Assembly (NCBI RefSeq): GCF_001895025.1
Contig: NZ_BCXI01000007.1
Coordinates: 124,001-188,000 of the forward strand
Reading direction: 5' to 3'
Length of the DNA: 64,000 nt
DNA from: Rhodococcus zopfii NBRC 100606 = JCM 9919
Lineage (GTDB): Bacteria > Actinomycetota > Actinomycetes > Mycobacteriales > Mycobacteriaceae
Part shown: positions 7,687-16,020 of the stretch, one piece after another
How positions within the stretch are numbered: the first letter of the stretch is position 1
How the letters are laid out: each line of letters starts with the position of its first letter
Made by a program: the position numbers and the translations under genes
The notes under the pieces: generated by a model
Told to the model about the DNA's origin: nothing
What the model saw: the letters and a program-made list of their open reading frames with translations, nothing else
Database searches by the model: none

Positions 7687-8940
7687 GTGCGCGTACTCGT
7701 TATCGGCTCCGGTGCCCGTGAACATGCTCTCGTCCTGGCTCTGTCCCGCGACCCCGGGGTGACCGCGGTGCTCGCCGCACCCGGCAACGCCGGCATCGCG
7801 CAGATCGCCGAACAGTTCCCGGTCGACGCCGCCTCCGGCGAGCAGGTCGTCGCGCTCGCGAAGGAACAGAACGCCGACCTCGTGGTCATCGGACCCGAGG
7901 TGCCGCTGGTCCTCGGTGTCGCCGACGCGGTGCGTGCCGCGGGCATCGCATGCTTCGGCCCGTCCGCCGACGCCGCGCGTATCGAGGGATCGAAGGCGTT
8001 CGCCAAGGACGTCATGAACACCGCGGGTGTGCGGACCGCGCACAGCGAGGTCGTCGACTCGCCCGGCGTGCTCGACGAGGCCCTGGACCGCTTCGGCCCG
8101 ACCTGGGTGGTCAAGGACGACGGCCTGGCCGCAGGCAAGGGCGTGGTCGTCACCACCGACCGGGCCGCCGCGCGCGATCATGCCGCCGAAATCCTCGAGA
8201 ACGGGCACCCGGTCCTGCTCGAATCGTTCCTCGACGGACCCGAGGTGTCGCTGTTCTGCCTCGTCGACGGTGAAACCGTGGTGCCGCTGCTGCCGGCGCA
8301 GGACCACAAGCGGGTCGGCGACGGGGATACCGGTCCCAACACCGGTGGGATGGGCGCATACACACCGCTGCCGTGGCTGCCCGCCGAGACCGTCGACGTC
8401 ATCGTCGAGGAGGTCGTCAAGCCGGTCGCCGCCGAACTCGTGAACCGGGGCTGCGGCTTCTCCGGTCTGCTGTACGCCGGTCTGGCCATCGGCAAGGACG
8501 GCCCGGCGGTCGTCGAGTTCAACTGCCGCTTCGGCGACCCCGAAACGCAGGCCGTCCTCGCGCTGCTCGAATCCCCGCTCGGTGAGGCGCTCAACGCGAC
8601 CGCCACCGGCACGCTCGCGGACCTGCCGCCGCTGCGTTGGCGCGACGGCGCTGCCGTGACGGTCGTGCTGGCCGCCGAGTACTACCCGGCCAGCCCCCGC
8701 ACGGGCGACGTCATCACCGGTGCCGACGCCGAGGGTGTGCTGCACGCCGGGACCAAACACGGCGATGCCGGCACGGTCGTCTCGGCCGGCGGTCGCGTGC
8801 TCAGCGTGGTCGGTGTCGGCGCCGACCTCAGCGCGGCCCGCGATCAGGCGTACGCGACGCTCGCCGGCATCAAGTTGCCCGGCGGGCATTTCCGCACCGA
8901 TATCGGGCTCGCCGCGGTCGAGGGCCGCATCACCGTCTGA
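7687..8940 (+). CDS. purD: Phosphoribosylamine-glycine ligase (GAR synthetase)
   Basis: The 417-residue ATP-grasp enzyme joins phosphoribosylamine and glycine in the second step of purine synthesis. It begins [16 protein letters not shown]. It contains [13 protein letters not shown], the ATP-grasp [16 protein letters not shown], the signature [17 protein letters not shown] and [11 protein letters not shown], all diagnostic of PurD. The GTG at 7687 gives the standard N-terminus. An in-frame upstream ATG would add eight residues inside the promoter. It is part of the purD-purB-purC set in this window, although it is transcribed separately from purC. Confidence 0.96.
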   Translation: MRVLVIGSGAREHALVLALSRDPGVTAVLAAPGNAGIAQIAEQFPVDAASGEQVVALAKEQNADLVVIGPEVPLVLGVADAVRAAGIACFGPSADAARIEGSKAFAKDVMNTAGVRTAHSEVVDSPGVLDEALDRFGPTWVVKDDGLAAGKGVVVTTDRAAARDHAAEILENGHPVLLESFLDGPEVSLFCLVDGETVVPLLPAQDHKRVGDGDTGPNTGGMGAYTPLPWLPAETVDVIVEEVVKPVAAELVNRGCGFSGLLYAGLAIGKDGPAVVEFNCRFGDPETQAVLALLESPLGEALNATATGTLADLPPLRWRDGAAVTVVLAAEYYPASPRTGDVITGADAEGVLHAGTKHGDAGTVVSAGGRVLSVVGVGADLSAARDQAYATLAGIKLPGGHFRTDIGLAAVEGRITV

Positions 8941-8969
8941 CCGGATGCCCGTCGCCGGGCGCCGGGGAC

Positions 8970-8975
8970 TACCGT
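8970..8975 (+). promoter_or_regulatory. -10 hexamer TACCGT, aminotransferase gene
   Basis: TACCGT is followed after seven bases by the GTG start, again without a Shine-Dalgarno sequence. This matches the pattern at purD and purB. Confidence 0.4.
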
Positions 8976-8982
8976 CGGGTCC

Positions 8983-10161
8983 GTGCGTAACGAATCCAGG
9001 CGATCGAACATCGAGACCTTCCACGTCATGGATGTGTGGAAGGCTGCGGCCGAACGTCAGCGCACGCACGGGGACGTCCTGTCGCTGGCCGCCGGGCAGC
9101 CGTCGACGCCCGCGCCCGCACCGGTCCTGCGTGCGGCCCATCGTGGGATCGACGCCGAACTGCTCGGCTACACCGAGACCTTCGGGATCCTGCCGCTGCG
9201 CGAGGCGATCGCCGGCTATCACCGCGACCGCTACGGCATCGACGTCGACGCCGACGACGTCGTGGTCACCACCGGATCGTCGGGTGCGTTCACGCTGCTG
9301 TTCCTCGCTGCGTTCGACCCCGGCGACACCGTCGTCGTCGCGCGGCCCGGATACCCGGCGTACCGCAACACGCTCGCGGCGCTCGGCTGCAACGTGGTCG
9401 AGCTGGACTGCGGCCCGGACACCCGCTACCAGCCGACCGTCGAGATGCTCGACGCACTCGACACCCCGCCCGCGGGTCTGATCGTCGCGAGCCCCGCCAA
9501 CCCGACCGGCACCATGATCGAGCCGGACGAGCTGGCCGCGCTGGCCCGGTGGTGCGACGACCACGGCGCGCTGCTGATCTCCGACGAGATCTATCACGGC
9601 ATCGAGTTCGCCACCCCCGGATCCCCGGCGACGTCGACCGCGTGGTCGACCTCCCACGAATCGGTGGTCGTCGGATCGGTGTCGAAGTACTTCTCGATGA
9701 CCGGCTGGCGGCTCGGCTGGATCCTGGTGCCGCAGTCGCTGCAGCGGCCGTTGCAGCGGCTCGCGTCGAACATGACGGTCTGTCCCCCGGCGATCTCCCA
9801 GTACGCGGCGCTCGAGGCATTCGGTGCCGAGGCACGCGCGGAGCTCGACGGGCACGTCGCGCGGTACGCAGCGAACCGGGATCTGCTGCTGCGGGGTCTG
9901 CCCGCGCTGGGCATCACGAAGCTCGCGCCCGCCGATGGCGCGTTCTACGTGTACGCGGACATCGCGCACCTGCTGCGGCCCGGCGAGACGTCCACCGCGT
10001 GGTGTTCGCGCCTGCTGCACGACACCGGGGTCGCCCTCGCCCCGGGTATTGACTTCGACACCGTCCGCGGCGACGAGACGGTCCGGTTGTCGTTCGCCGG
10101 CGCCACCGCCAATATCGAGGACGCCCTCGGGCGCCTGCGCGCCTGGTTGCACGCGTCCTGA
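8983..10161 (+). CDS. PLP-dependent class I aminotransferase
   Basis: The 392-residue fold-type I enzyme has the N-terminal LAAGQPSTPAP motif, GYTETFGILPLREAIA, the cofactor-contact ASPANPTGT, SDEIYHG and the Schiff-base lysine in SVSKYFSMTGWRLGW. It belongs to the aspartate/aromatic aminotransferase superfamily. The amino donor and acceptor cannot be assigned from sequence. It lies 42 bases after purD and upstream of a TetR gene and purB, all in the same direction. A specific link to purine synthesis is not evident. Confidence 0.88.
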   Translation: MRNESRRSNIETFHVMDVWKAAAERQRTHGDVLSLAAGQPSTPAPAPVLRAAHRGIDAELLGYTETFGILPLREAIAGYHRDRYGIDVDADDVVVTTGSSGAFTLLFLAAFDPGDTVVVARPGYPAYRNTLAALGCNVVELDCGPDTRYQPTVEMLDALDTPPAGLIVASPANPTGTMIEPDELAALARWCDDHGALLISDEIYHGIEFATPGSPATSTAWSTSHESVVVGSVSKYFSMTGWRLGWILVPQSLQRPLQRLASNMTVCPPAISQYAALEAFGAEARAELDGHVARYAANRDLLLRGLPALGITKLAPADGAFYVYADIAHLLRPGETSTAWCSRLLHDTGVALAPGIDFDTVRGDETVRLSFAGATANIEDALGRLRAWLHAS

Positions 10162-10243
10162 CGGCACGCAGTGCCGTGACGCGGCCCCCGTGCGTCCGGC
10201 CGTTTCCCCCTGGGGGAGCGGCCCGGACTGTCACGATGGCAGG

Positions 10244-10876
10244 GTGACCACAGCTGCCACACCGAAAGGCGAGCGGCGCCGGCAGGCGCTGGTCGAGTCG
10301 GCAGCCGAGCTCATCCTCGAGGGCGGAATCGACGCGGTCCGTCACCGCGCCGTCGCGAGCCGGGCGGGCCTGCCGCTCGCGTCGACGACCTACTATTTCG
10401 AATCCCTGGACGAGCTCGTGGCGTGCGCCTTCGAACACAACTCGTCCCGGGAGCTGGAGGCGATGCGTGCCCGCGTCGAGGAGGTGACGCCGTGTCGCCG
10501 CAGCCTCGAGTCGACCGCCGAGCTGATCGTCGACCTGCTGGTGGGGCCCCGGGGCGTCGGGGAGGTCGAGCGCGAACAACTGATCTCCCGATACGAGCGG
10601 TGCGTCGCGACCGCCCGCCACACCGAGCTGCGCGAGGTCCAGTTGCACGCCCGCCGGAAAGTCGACGAACTGCTCACCGACCTGCTGGAACGGTGCGGTC
10701 GCACCGTCGAGCCGACCCAGATCCGCAGGCTCGTCGCGGCCGTCGACGGGGCCGTCCTCGGCGCTCTCGGCGAGTTCGATCCCGATCCGCGCGTGCTGGC
10801 GCGCGGAATCCTGCTCGACGTCGTCGGGAGCGTCGCGCCGCCCGCCGAAACAGGATCCGTGAGATCGGACCCGTAA
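10244..10876 (+). CDS. TetR-family regulator
   Basis: The 210-residue protein has an N-terminal TetR helix-turn-helix (RRQALVESAAELILEGG, VRHRAVASRAGLPLASTTYYFESLDEL) and an all-helical ligand-binding half ending near residue 195. The GTG at 10244 gives the usual short leader before the first helix. It ends eleven bases before the purB start, and the purB -10 hexamer overlaps its final codons. A TetR gene also occurs between purD and purB in M. tuberculosis (Rv0775, from memory). Its target and ligand are unknown. Confidence 0.88.
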   Translation: MTTAATPKGERRRQALVESAAELILEGGIDAVRHRAVASRAGLPLASTTYYFESLDELVACAFEHNSSRELEAMRARVEEVTPCRRSLESTAELIVDLLVGPRGVGEVEREQLISRYERCVATARHTELREVQLHARRKVDELLTDLLERCGRTVEPTQIRRLVAAVDGAVLGALGEFDPDPRVLARGILLDVVGSVAPPAETGSVRSDP

Positions 10877-10879
10877 ACT
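10874..10879 (+). promoter_or_regulatory. -10 hexamer TAAACT, purB
   Basis: TAAACT ends eight bases before the GTG of purB and overlaps the stop codon of the upstream TetR gene, suggesting a private promoter and a leaderless purB mRNA. Confidence 0.5.
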
Positions 10880-10887
10880 GTGGGGTT

Positions 10888-12309
10888 GTGAGCCTGATCC
10901 CGAATGTCCTTGCCACCCGATACGCCAGCCCCGAGCTCCGGGAACTGTGGTCGCCGGAGCACAAGATCGTGCTCGAACGGCAGTTGTGGCTGGCGGTGCT
11001 GAGGGCGCAGGCGGAGCTGGGGATCGACGTTCCGGCCGAGGCGCTGGCCGACTACGAGCGGGTCCTCGACAAGGTGGATCTCGACTCGATCGCTGCTCGC
11101 GAGCGCGTCACCCGCCACGACGTGAAGGCCCGCATCGAGGAATTCAATGCGCTCGCCGGGCACGAGCACGTGCACAAGGGCATGACCAGCCGCGACCTCA
11201 CCGAGAACGTCGAGCAGCTGCAGGTGGTGCGGTCGCTCGAGCACGTGCACGCGCACGGTGTCGCGATCGCCGCGCGGCTCGCCGAGCGTGCCGCCGAGTA
11301 CTCCGCCGTGGTCATGGCCGGGCGCTCCCACAACGTCGCGGCGCAGGCCACGACCCTCGGCAAGCGGTTCGCGTCCGCCGCCGACGAACTGCTCATCGCG
11401 CTGACGCGCCTGCGGGAGCTCATCGACCGCTACCCGCTGCGCGGCATCAAGGGCCCGATGGGCACCGCCCAGGACATGCTCGACCTCCTCGACGGCGACG
11501 CAGGCAAGCTCGCGCAGCTCGAGCAGAAGGTCGCCGAGCACCTCGGTTTCTCCCACGTGTTCACCAGCGTCGGCCAGGTTTACCCGCGGTCGCTGGACCA
11601 CGACGTGCTCTCCGCGCTCGTGCAGGTCGGTGCCGGCCCGTCGTCGCTGGCACACACCATCCGCCTGATGGCCGGGCACGAGCTGGTCACCGAGGGCTTC
11701 CAGCCCGGTCAGGTCGGCTCGTCGGCGATGCCGCACAAGATGAACACGCGTTCGTGCGAGCGCGTCAACGGCCTGCAGGTGGTTTTGCGCGGGTACGCGT
11801 CGATGGGCGCCGAACTGGCCGGCGCCCAGTGGAACGAGGGCGACGTGTTCTGCTCGGTGGTGCGCCGCGTCGCGCTGCCCGACGCCTTCTTTGCGATCGA
11901 CGGCCAGATGGAGACGTTCCTGACGGTGCTCGCCGAGTTCGGCGCGTACCCGGCGGTGATCGAGAAGGAACTGAACCGCTATCTGCCGTTCCTCGCCACC
12001 ACCAAGGTGCTGATGGCGGCGGTGCGGGCCGGCGTCGGACGCGAGACCGCCCACGAAGTCATCAAGGAGCACGCGGTGGCGGTGGCGCTCGCGATGCGCG
12101 AGCAGGGCCGGGAACCAGATCTGCTGGATCGCCTCGCCGCCGACGAGCGCCTGCCGCTCGACCGCGCCGCGCTCGAGGCCGCGCTCGCCGACCGTTCCGC
12201 ATTCGTCGGTGCCGCCGAAGCGCAGGTCGCGTCCGTGGTGGACGCCGTACACGACCTCGTCGCGCGGTATCCGGAGGCGGCGCAGTACACGCCGGCTCCG
12301 ATTCTCTGA
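10888..12309 (+). CDS. purB: Adenylosuccinate lyase
   Basis: The 473-residue fumarase/aspartase-superfamily enzyme cleaves SAICAR and adenylosuccinate, releasing fumarate in two steps of purine synthesis. Visible signatures are TRHDVKARIEEFNALAG, the substrate-binding HKGMTSRDLTENVEQLQ, RSHNVAAQATTLGKR and the mobile signature loop GSSAMPHKMN that carries the catalytic Ser. The GTG at 10888 gives the normal N-terminus (SLIPNVLATRYAS). It acts directly after PurC, whose gene lies 40 kb away beyond the siderophore locus. Confidence 0.96.
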   Translation: MSLIPNVLATRYASPELRELWSPEHKIVLERQLWLAVLRAQAELGIDVPAEALADYERVLDKVDLDSIAARERVTRHDVKARIEEFNALAGHEHVHKGMTSRDLTENVEQLQVVRSLEHVHAHGVAIAARLAERAAEYSAVVMAGRSHNVAAQATTLGKRFASAADELLIALTRLRELIDRYPLRGIKGPMGTAQDMLDLLDGDAGKLAQLEQKVAEHLGFSHVFTSVGQVYPRSLDHDVLSALVQVGAGPSSLAHTIRLMAGHELVTEGFQPGQVGSSAMPHKMNTRSCERVNGLQVVLRGYASMGAELAGAQWNEGDVFCSVVRRVALPDAFFAIDGQMETFLTVLAEFGAYPAVIEKELNRYLPFLATTKVLMAAVRAGVGRETAHEVIKEHAVAVALAMREQGREPDLLDRLAADERLPLDRAALEAALADRSAFVGAAEAQVASVVDAVHDLVARYPEAAQYTPAPIL

Positions 12310-12377
12310 GCCAGGCGCATCGCACACCCGGGGGGGACGTTCGATCGGGTATCCGAATAAACAGGGGAGAGAAAAAA

Positions 12378-13001
12378 TTGTCCGACAAACACGAGAACTC
12401 CGGACGCGTTCGGGACGCGGTGCGCACTCGCGCCGCATTGCTCGACGCCGCCCAGGAGATCTTCCTGCGGGACGGTTACGCCGCCGCCGCAACCGAGGAG
12501 ATCGTGGTGCAGGCAGGGGTCACCCGCGGTGCGCTGTACCACCACTTCGCGAACAAACGGGAACTGTTCCGGGGCGTCATCGAGCGTATCCAGCTCGCGG
12601 CCGAGGAGACTCTCGGTACCTACAACCCCGAGATCACCCAGTGGGAGGGCCTGACCCGGGCGGTGCTGGCGACGTTGGACTCGGTGTACGACCAGGCGAC
12701 CCGCCGCCTGCTGCTCATCGAGGCGCCGGCGGTGCTCGGCTGGACCGAGGTACGGGAAACGCACCGCAGCTCGACGATCAGCCGGATCGAGCGATCGCTG
12801 CGGGCGATCGCCCGGGAGAACGGTGAGTCCACGCAGGCCTCACCGGTGATGGCGCACCTGCTGCTCGCCGCGATCGAAGAAGCGATGCTCTACCTGGCAC
12901 ACAGCGACGACCCCGTGCGAGACCGTCCGGAGGTCGAAGCGCAGCTGATGCGCCTGCTCGACGTCCTCCGCCGTCCGGCGGCGGTGCGGGACATCGCGTG
13001 A
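12378..13001 (+). CDS. TetR-family regulator with TTG start
   Basis: The 207-residue TetR protein has a clear helix-turn-helix (RAALLDAAQEIFLRDGYAA, TEEIVVQAGVTRGALYHHF). The ligand-binding half includes LLLIEAPAVLGW. The best start is the TTG at 12378, which follows an AGGGGAGAG ribosome site at 12362-12370. No ATG or GTG lies close to the family start. Downstream genes in the same direction are a HIT protein and the DyP-encapsulin pair, so it could control them. No palindromic operator was recognised. Confidence 0.85.
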   Translation: MSDKHENSGRVRDAVRTRAALLDAAQEIFLRDGYAAAATEEIVVQAGVTRGALYHHFANKRELFRGVIERIQLAAEETLGTYNPEITQWEGLTRAVLATLDSVYDQATRRLLLIEAPAVLGWTEVRETHRSSTISRIERSLRAIARENGESTQASPVMAHLLLAAIEEAMLYLAHSDDPVRDRPEVEAQLMRLLDVLRRPAAVRDIA

Positions 13002-13044
13002 GCGCGACCCGGCTGCCGCTCTCATCGACTGAGGCTTCGCCGCG

Positions 13045-13464
13045 GTGACCGACTGTGTCTTCTGCGCGATCGTCGCAGGCGACGCCCCGGCCAGCATCGT
13101 GCTCGACGAGCCGGACCTGATCGCGTTCATGGACATCCGGCCGTTCACCGCCGGGCACCTGCTCGTCGTTCCGAAGCGTCATGCCCCGGGACTGGACGCG
13201 CTCGACCCCGAGGACGGTTTTCGCATCTTCGACGCGGGCCGGCGCATCGCCACCGCGCTGCGCTCCGGTGCCCTGCCCGTGGACGGCGTGAACCTGTTCC
13301 TGGCCGACGGCGAGGCCGCGGGTCAGGAGGTCTTTCACGTCCACCTGCACGTGATCCCCCGCAGGCACGGTGACGGGTTCGGTCTGCGCGCGGTGCCCCG
13401 CAGCCCGAACCGGACGGTGCTCGACGGCACGGCCGCGGCCATCCGGAACGCGCTGGCACCGTAG
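13045..13464 (+). CDS. HIT-family hydrolase, Hint-like
   Basis: The 139-residue protein has the Hint/HinT signature: CVFCAIVAGDAPASIV at the N-terminus, DIRPFTAGHLLVVPKRH, and the triad VFHVHLHVIPRR. Hint proteins hydrolyse purine nucleoside phosphoramidates and acyl-adenylates. The GTG at 13045 is used. It is the second HIT gene in the window and is distinct in sequence from the one at 7116-7541. It lies 43 bases after the TetR gene, possibly in the same transcript. Confidence 0.9.
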   Translation: MTDCVFCAIVAGDAPASIVLDEPDLIAFMDIRPFTAGHLLVVPKRHAPGLDALDPEDGFRIFDAGRRIATALRSGALPVDGVNLFLADGEAAGQEVFHVHLHVIPRRHGDGFGLRAVPRSPNRTVLDGTAAAIRNALAP

Positions 13465-13554
13465 TCTCCGCGGCGGGCGCGGAATACCGGTTCGGGGTGA
13501 CGTCGCCGACTCCGCGGCCGGTGAGTTGGGGCGGATTTGTCCGGTCCTGTGCTC

Positions 13555-13560
13555 TACGGT
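13555..13560 (+). promoter_or_regulatory. -10 hexamer TACGGT, DyP peroxidase gene
   Basis: TACGGT ends six bases before the GTG at 13567 and no ribosome site lies between, consistent with a leaderless start for the peroxidase-encapsulin operon. Confidence 0.4.
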
Positions 13561-13566
13561 GACCTT

Positions 13567-14580
13567 GTGGCCCGTGCGCAACCGATCCTGACGCCGCTGA
13601 CCGAAGCGGCGATGTTCCTCGTCGCGACCGTCGGCGAGGGCGGAGAATCCGACGTCCGTGACCTGCTCGAAGACCTCGCCGGTCTGCGCCGCGCGGTGGG
13701 GTTCCGGATTCCCGACGGGGGTCTGTCCTGCGTCGTCGGCGTCGGCTCCCACCTGTGGGATCGAATCTTCGACGGCCCGCGCCCGGCCGAACTGCACGAG
13801 TTCGTCGAACTCGATGGCGGTGCGCACCACGCCCCGTCGACACCCGGCGACCTGCTCTTCCACATCCGGGCCTCCTCGCAGGACCTGTGCTTCGAACTCG
13901 CCGCCAAGATCGACGACAGGCTGCGCGCGGTCGCGACCTTCGTCGACGAAGTGCACGGATTCCGCTACTTCGACCGGCGCGACCTGCTCGGGTTCGTCGA
14001 CGGCACCGAGAACCCCGAAGACGACGATGCGGTGGCGGCGGCACTCGTGAGCGACGAGGACGCCGAGTTCGCCGGCGGCAGCTACGTGATAGTGCAGAAG
14101 TACCTGCACGATCTCGAGTCCTGGAATGCGTTGACGGTCGAGGAACAGGAACGCGCGATCGGTCGGACGAAGCTCGACGACATCGAACTCGACGACGACG
14201 TCAAACCGCCGAACTCGCACGTCGCGCTCAACAACATCACGGACGCGGACGGCAACGAACGGCAGATCGTCCGCGCCAACATGGCGTTCGGGAGCATCGG
14301 CGGCGGCGAATTCGGCACGTATTTCATCGGATACGCAGCCTCGCCGGATGTCACCGAGCAGATGCTGCGCAACATGTTCCTCGGCAACCCGCCGGGCAAC
14401 CACGATCGGATCCTCGACTTCTCCAGGGCGGTCACCGGCGGATTGTTCTTCTGCCCGTCCGTCGAGTTCCTGGAGGATCTTCCCGCACCGCCCCAGCCCG
14501 CCGGCACCGAATCGGGTCCGCAGCCCACCGTCGACGGATCACTCGGAATCGGCACCCTGAGAAGGAGTTCGACGCAATGA
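13567..14580 (+). CDS. dypB: DyP-type haem peroxidase with encapsulin-targeting tail
   Basis: The 337-residue protein closely resembles R. jostii DypB, an enzyme that oxidises dyes and lignin-like substrates with peroxide. It has the distal Asp in GFVDGTENPEDDDA, the proximal haem His in PPNSHVALN, the distal Arg in QIVRANMAFG, and GTYFIGYAASPDVTEQML. A Pro/Gly-rich linker leads to a C-terminal tail, DGSLGIGTLRRSSTQ, matching the cargo-loading peptide that docks into encapsulin. The GTG at 13567 gives the family N-terminus. The TGA overlaps the encapsulin ATG. The encapsulin ribosome site (AGAAGGAG) lies within the codons of the loading tail. Confidence 0.94.
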   Translation: MARAQPILTPLTEAAMFLVATVGEGGESDVRDLLEDLAGLRRAVGFRIPDGGLSCVVGVGSHLWDRIFDGPRPAELHEFVELDGGAHHAPSTPGDLLFHIRASSQDLCFELAAKIDDRLRAVATFVDEVHGFRYFDRRDLLGFVDGTENPEDDDAVAAALVSDEDAEFAGGSYVIVQKYLHDLESWNALTVEEQERAIGRTKLDDIELDDDVKPPNSHVALNNITDADGNERQIVRANMAFGSIGGGEFGTYFIGYAASPDVTEQMLRNMFLGNPPGNHDRILDFSRAVTGGLFFCPSVEFLEDLPAPPQPAGTESGPQPTVDGSLGIGTLRRSSTQ

Positions 14581-15377
14581 ACAATCTTTACCGCGACCTC
14601 GCCCCGATCACCGATGCCGCGTGGGCGTCCATCGAGGAGGAGGCGATCCGCACCTTCAAGCGGCACGTCGCCGGCCGCACGGTCGTGGACTTCTCCGGCC
14701 CCCACGGCGCGGATTTCGCAGCCGTCGGTCTGGGTCGCACCGAGGCGATCGCCGCACCCGCCGACGGTGTGCAGTCGCGGCGCCACCGGGTCGCGCCGCT
14801 CGTCGAGCTGCGGGTGCCGTTCACACTGTCGCGGGAGGAAATCGACAACGTCGAGCGCGGCGCGCAGGATTCCGACTGGGACCCGGTGAAGGAGGCCGCG
14901 AAGAAGATCGCGTTCGCTGAGGACCGCGCGATCTTCGAGGGCTATGCGGCGGCCGGGATCGAGGGGATCCGGGCGAGTTCGTCGAACCCCGCGGTGCACC
15001 TGCCGGAGGATCCCCGCGACATCCCCGAGGCGATCAGCCAGGCATTGTCGGAGCTGCGTCTTGCCGGTGTCGGCGGCCCCTACTCGGTGCTGCTCGGCGC
15101 CGACGAGTTCACGAAGGTCAGCGAGACGGCCGATCACGGCTACCCGATCCGGGAGCAGATCCGACGGCTCATCGACGGCGACATCATCTGGGCACCCGCG
15201 ATCGACGGCGCCTTCGTGCTCAGCACCCGCGGTGGCGACTTCGACCTGCAGATCGGTCAGGATCTGTCCATCGGATACCTGGCGCACGACAGCGAGACCG
15301 TCCGGTTGTACTTCCAGGAATCACTGACGTTCCTCGTCTACACCGGCGAGGCGTCCGTGGCGCTCCGGTCCGCCTGA
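14577..15377 (+). CDS. Encapsulin shell protein (family 1)
   Basis: The 266-residue HK97-fold protein begins MNNLYRDLAPITDAAWASIEEEA. It contains VVDFSGPHGADFAAVGLG, VPFTLSREEIDNVERGAQDSDWDPVKEAA, the peptide-binding helix region and ESLTFLVYTGEAS at the C-terminus, all typical of family 1 encapsulins. Such proteins assemble into a nanocompartment, usually 60 subunits at this length, around cargo. The cargo is the adjacent DyP peroxidase, with which it is translationally coupled by a four-base overlap. The pair is expected to act in oxidative stress or aromatic oxidation. A hairpin follows 20 bases after the stop. Confidence 0.96.
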   Translation: MNNLYRDLAPITDAAWASIEEEAIRTFKRHVAGRTVVDFSGPHGADFAAVGLGRTEAIAAPADGVQSRRHRVAPLVELRVPFTLSREEIDNVERGAQDSDWDPVKEAAKKIAFAEDRAIFEGYAAAGIEGIRASSSNPAVHLPEDPRDIPEAISQALSELRLAGVGGPYSVLLGADEFTKVSETADHGYPIREQIRRLIDGDIIWAPAIDGAFVLSTRGGDFDLQIGQDLSIGYLAHDSETVRLYFQESLTFLVYTGEASVALRSA

Positions 15378-15397
15378 CGCGGGATTCGCCGAGCCGT

Positions 15398-15435
15398 CGG
15401 ACAGCCGCGCGCAGCCGGATGCGTGTGGCTGTCCG
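15398..15435. terminator. Hairpin between encapsulin and ohrR-like gene
   Basis: Arms 398-412 and 421-435 (plus 15000) form a 15-bp stem with two G-U pairs and an 8-base loop. It lies between convergent genes and probably serves both. Confidence 0.6.
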
Positions 15436-15471
15436 TTCGGTGGGCGTACTCACCGGGGGCCGAGACTCGGA

Positions 15472-15960
15472 TCACTTGTGTTGCAGCGCTCCGGCTTTCA
15501 GCGCGGCCACGTTGACGCGGCTCAGCACGGCATGCAGCTCCTCGAGTTCGGAGATGTCCACGCCGAGGGTGTCGACGACGGCACCGGGAACGGCCTCGGC
15601 GCGGTCCCGCAGCGCGCGGCCCTCGTCGGTGAGATCGACGACGAGCTGTCGTTCGTCGGCGGTGCTGCGGGTGCGGGTGAGCAGACCGAGCGCCTGCAGA
15701 CGTTTGAGCAGAGGCGACAGTGTCGGCGAGTCGAGCTGCAGGACCCGGCCGATCTCCTTGACGGACAGCGGCGCCTGTTCCCACAGCACGAGCATCACCA
15801 GGTATTGGGGATGGGTCAGGCCCAGCGGCTCGAGGATCGGCCGGTAGACCGCGAGCACGGCACGATTGGCGACGGCGAGCGCGAAACACACCTGACGGTC
15901 GAGCGCCAGGGGATCGTCCGCGCGGGTCGGTACGTACGGAACGGCAGCGTCGGAGCTCAC
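15472..15960 (-). CDS. OhrR-like MarR-family peroxide sensor
   Basis: The 162-residue MarR protein contains LALDRQVCFALAVANRAV, the OhrR signature with the reactive Cys (residue 25), then LGLTHPQYLVMLVLWE and a winged helix with LQLDSPTLSPLLKRL and RTRSTADERQLVVDLT. OhrR proteins repress organic-hydroperoxide defence genes until the Cys is oxidised. No ohr peroxidase gene is adjacent, so the target is elsewhere or is the neighbouring peroxide-related operon. The GTG at 15960 follows a TATCGT hexamer by seven bases. An operator-like palindrome lies just upstream, suggesting autoregulation. Confidence 0.88.
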   Translation of the reverse strand: MSSDAAVPYVPTRADDPLALDRQVCFALAVANRAVLAVYRPILEPLGLTHPQYLVMLVLWEQAPLSVKEIGRVLQLDSPTLSPLLKRLQALGLLTRTRSTADERQLVVDLTDEGRALRDRAEAVPGAVVDTLGVDISELEELHAVLSRVNVAALKAGALQHK

Positions 15961-15967
15961 CTCGTCG

Positions 15968-15973
15968 ACGATA
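15968..15973 (-). promoter_or_regulatory. -10 hexamer TATCGT, ohrR-like gene
   Basis: TATCGT on the minus strand is seven bases from the GTG start, with no Shine-Dalgarno sequence between. Confidence 0.45.
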
Positions 15974-15979
15974 CCGACA

Positions 15980-15993
15980 GTTAGTGCGCGAAC
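15980..15993. promoter_or_regulatory. Possible OhrR operator
   Basis: GTTAGTGCGCGAAC is an imperfect palindrome (five of seven positions symmetric) placed just upstream of the -10 hexamer of the ohrR-like gene. The position suits autorepression; the assignment is inference. Confidence 0.35.
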
Positions 15994-16020
15994 CGGTGGC
16001 GGGCTAACGAAATGTCGGAA

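Noticed and set aside
6592-10167. 1191-residue open frame on the minus strand
   Set aside because: It runs antisense across purD and the aminotransferase gene, is Arg/Gly/Asp-rich low-complexity sequence typical of high-GC shadow frames, and shows no domain motif.
15975-16018. IdeR box suggested by GTTAG and GCTAAC near the ohrR-like gene
   Set aside because: The half-sites are 20 or more bases apart and lack the continuous 19-base palindrome. The site was instead noted as a possible OhrR operator.
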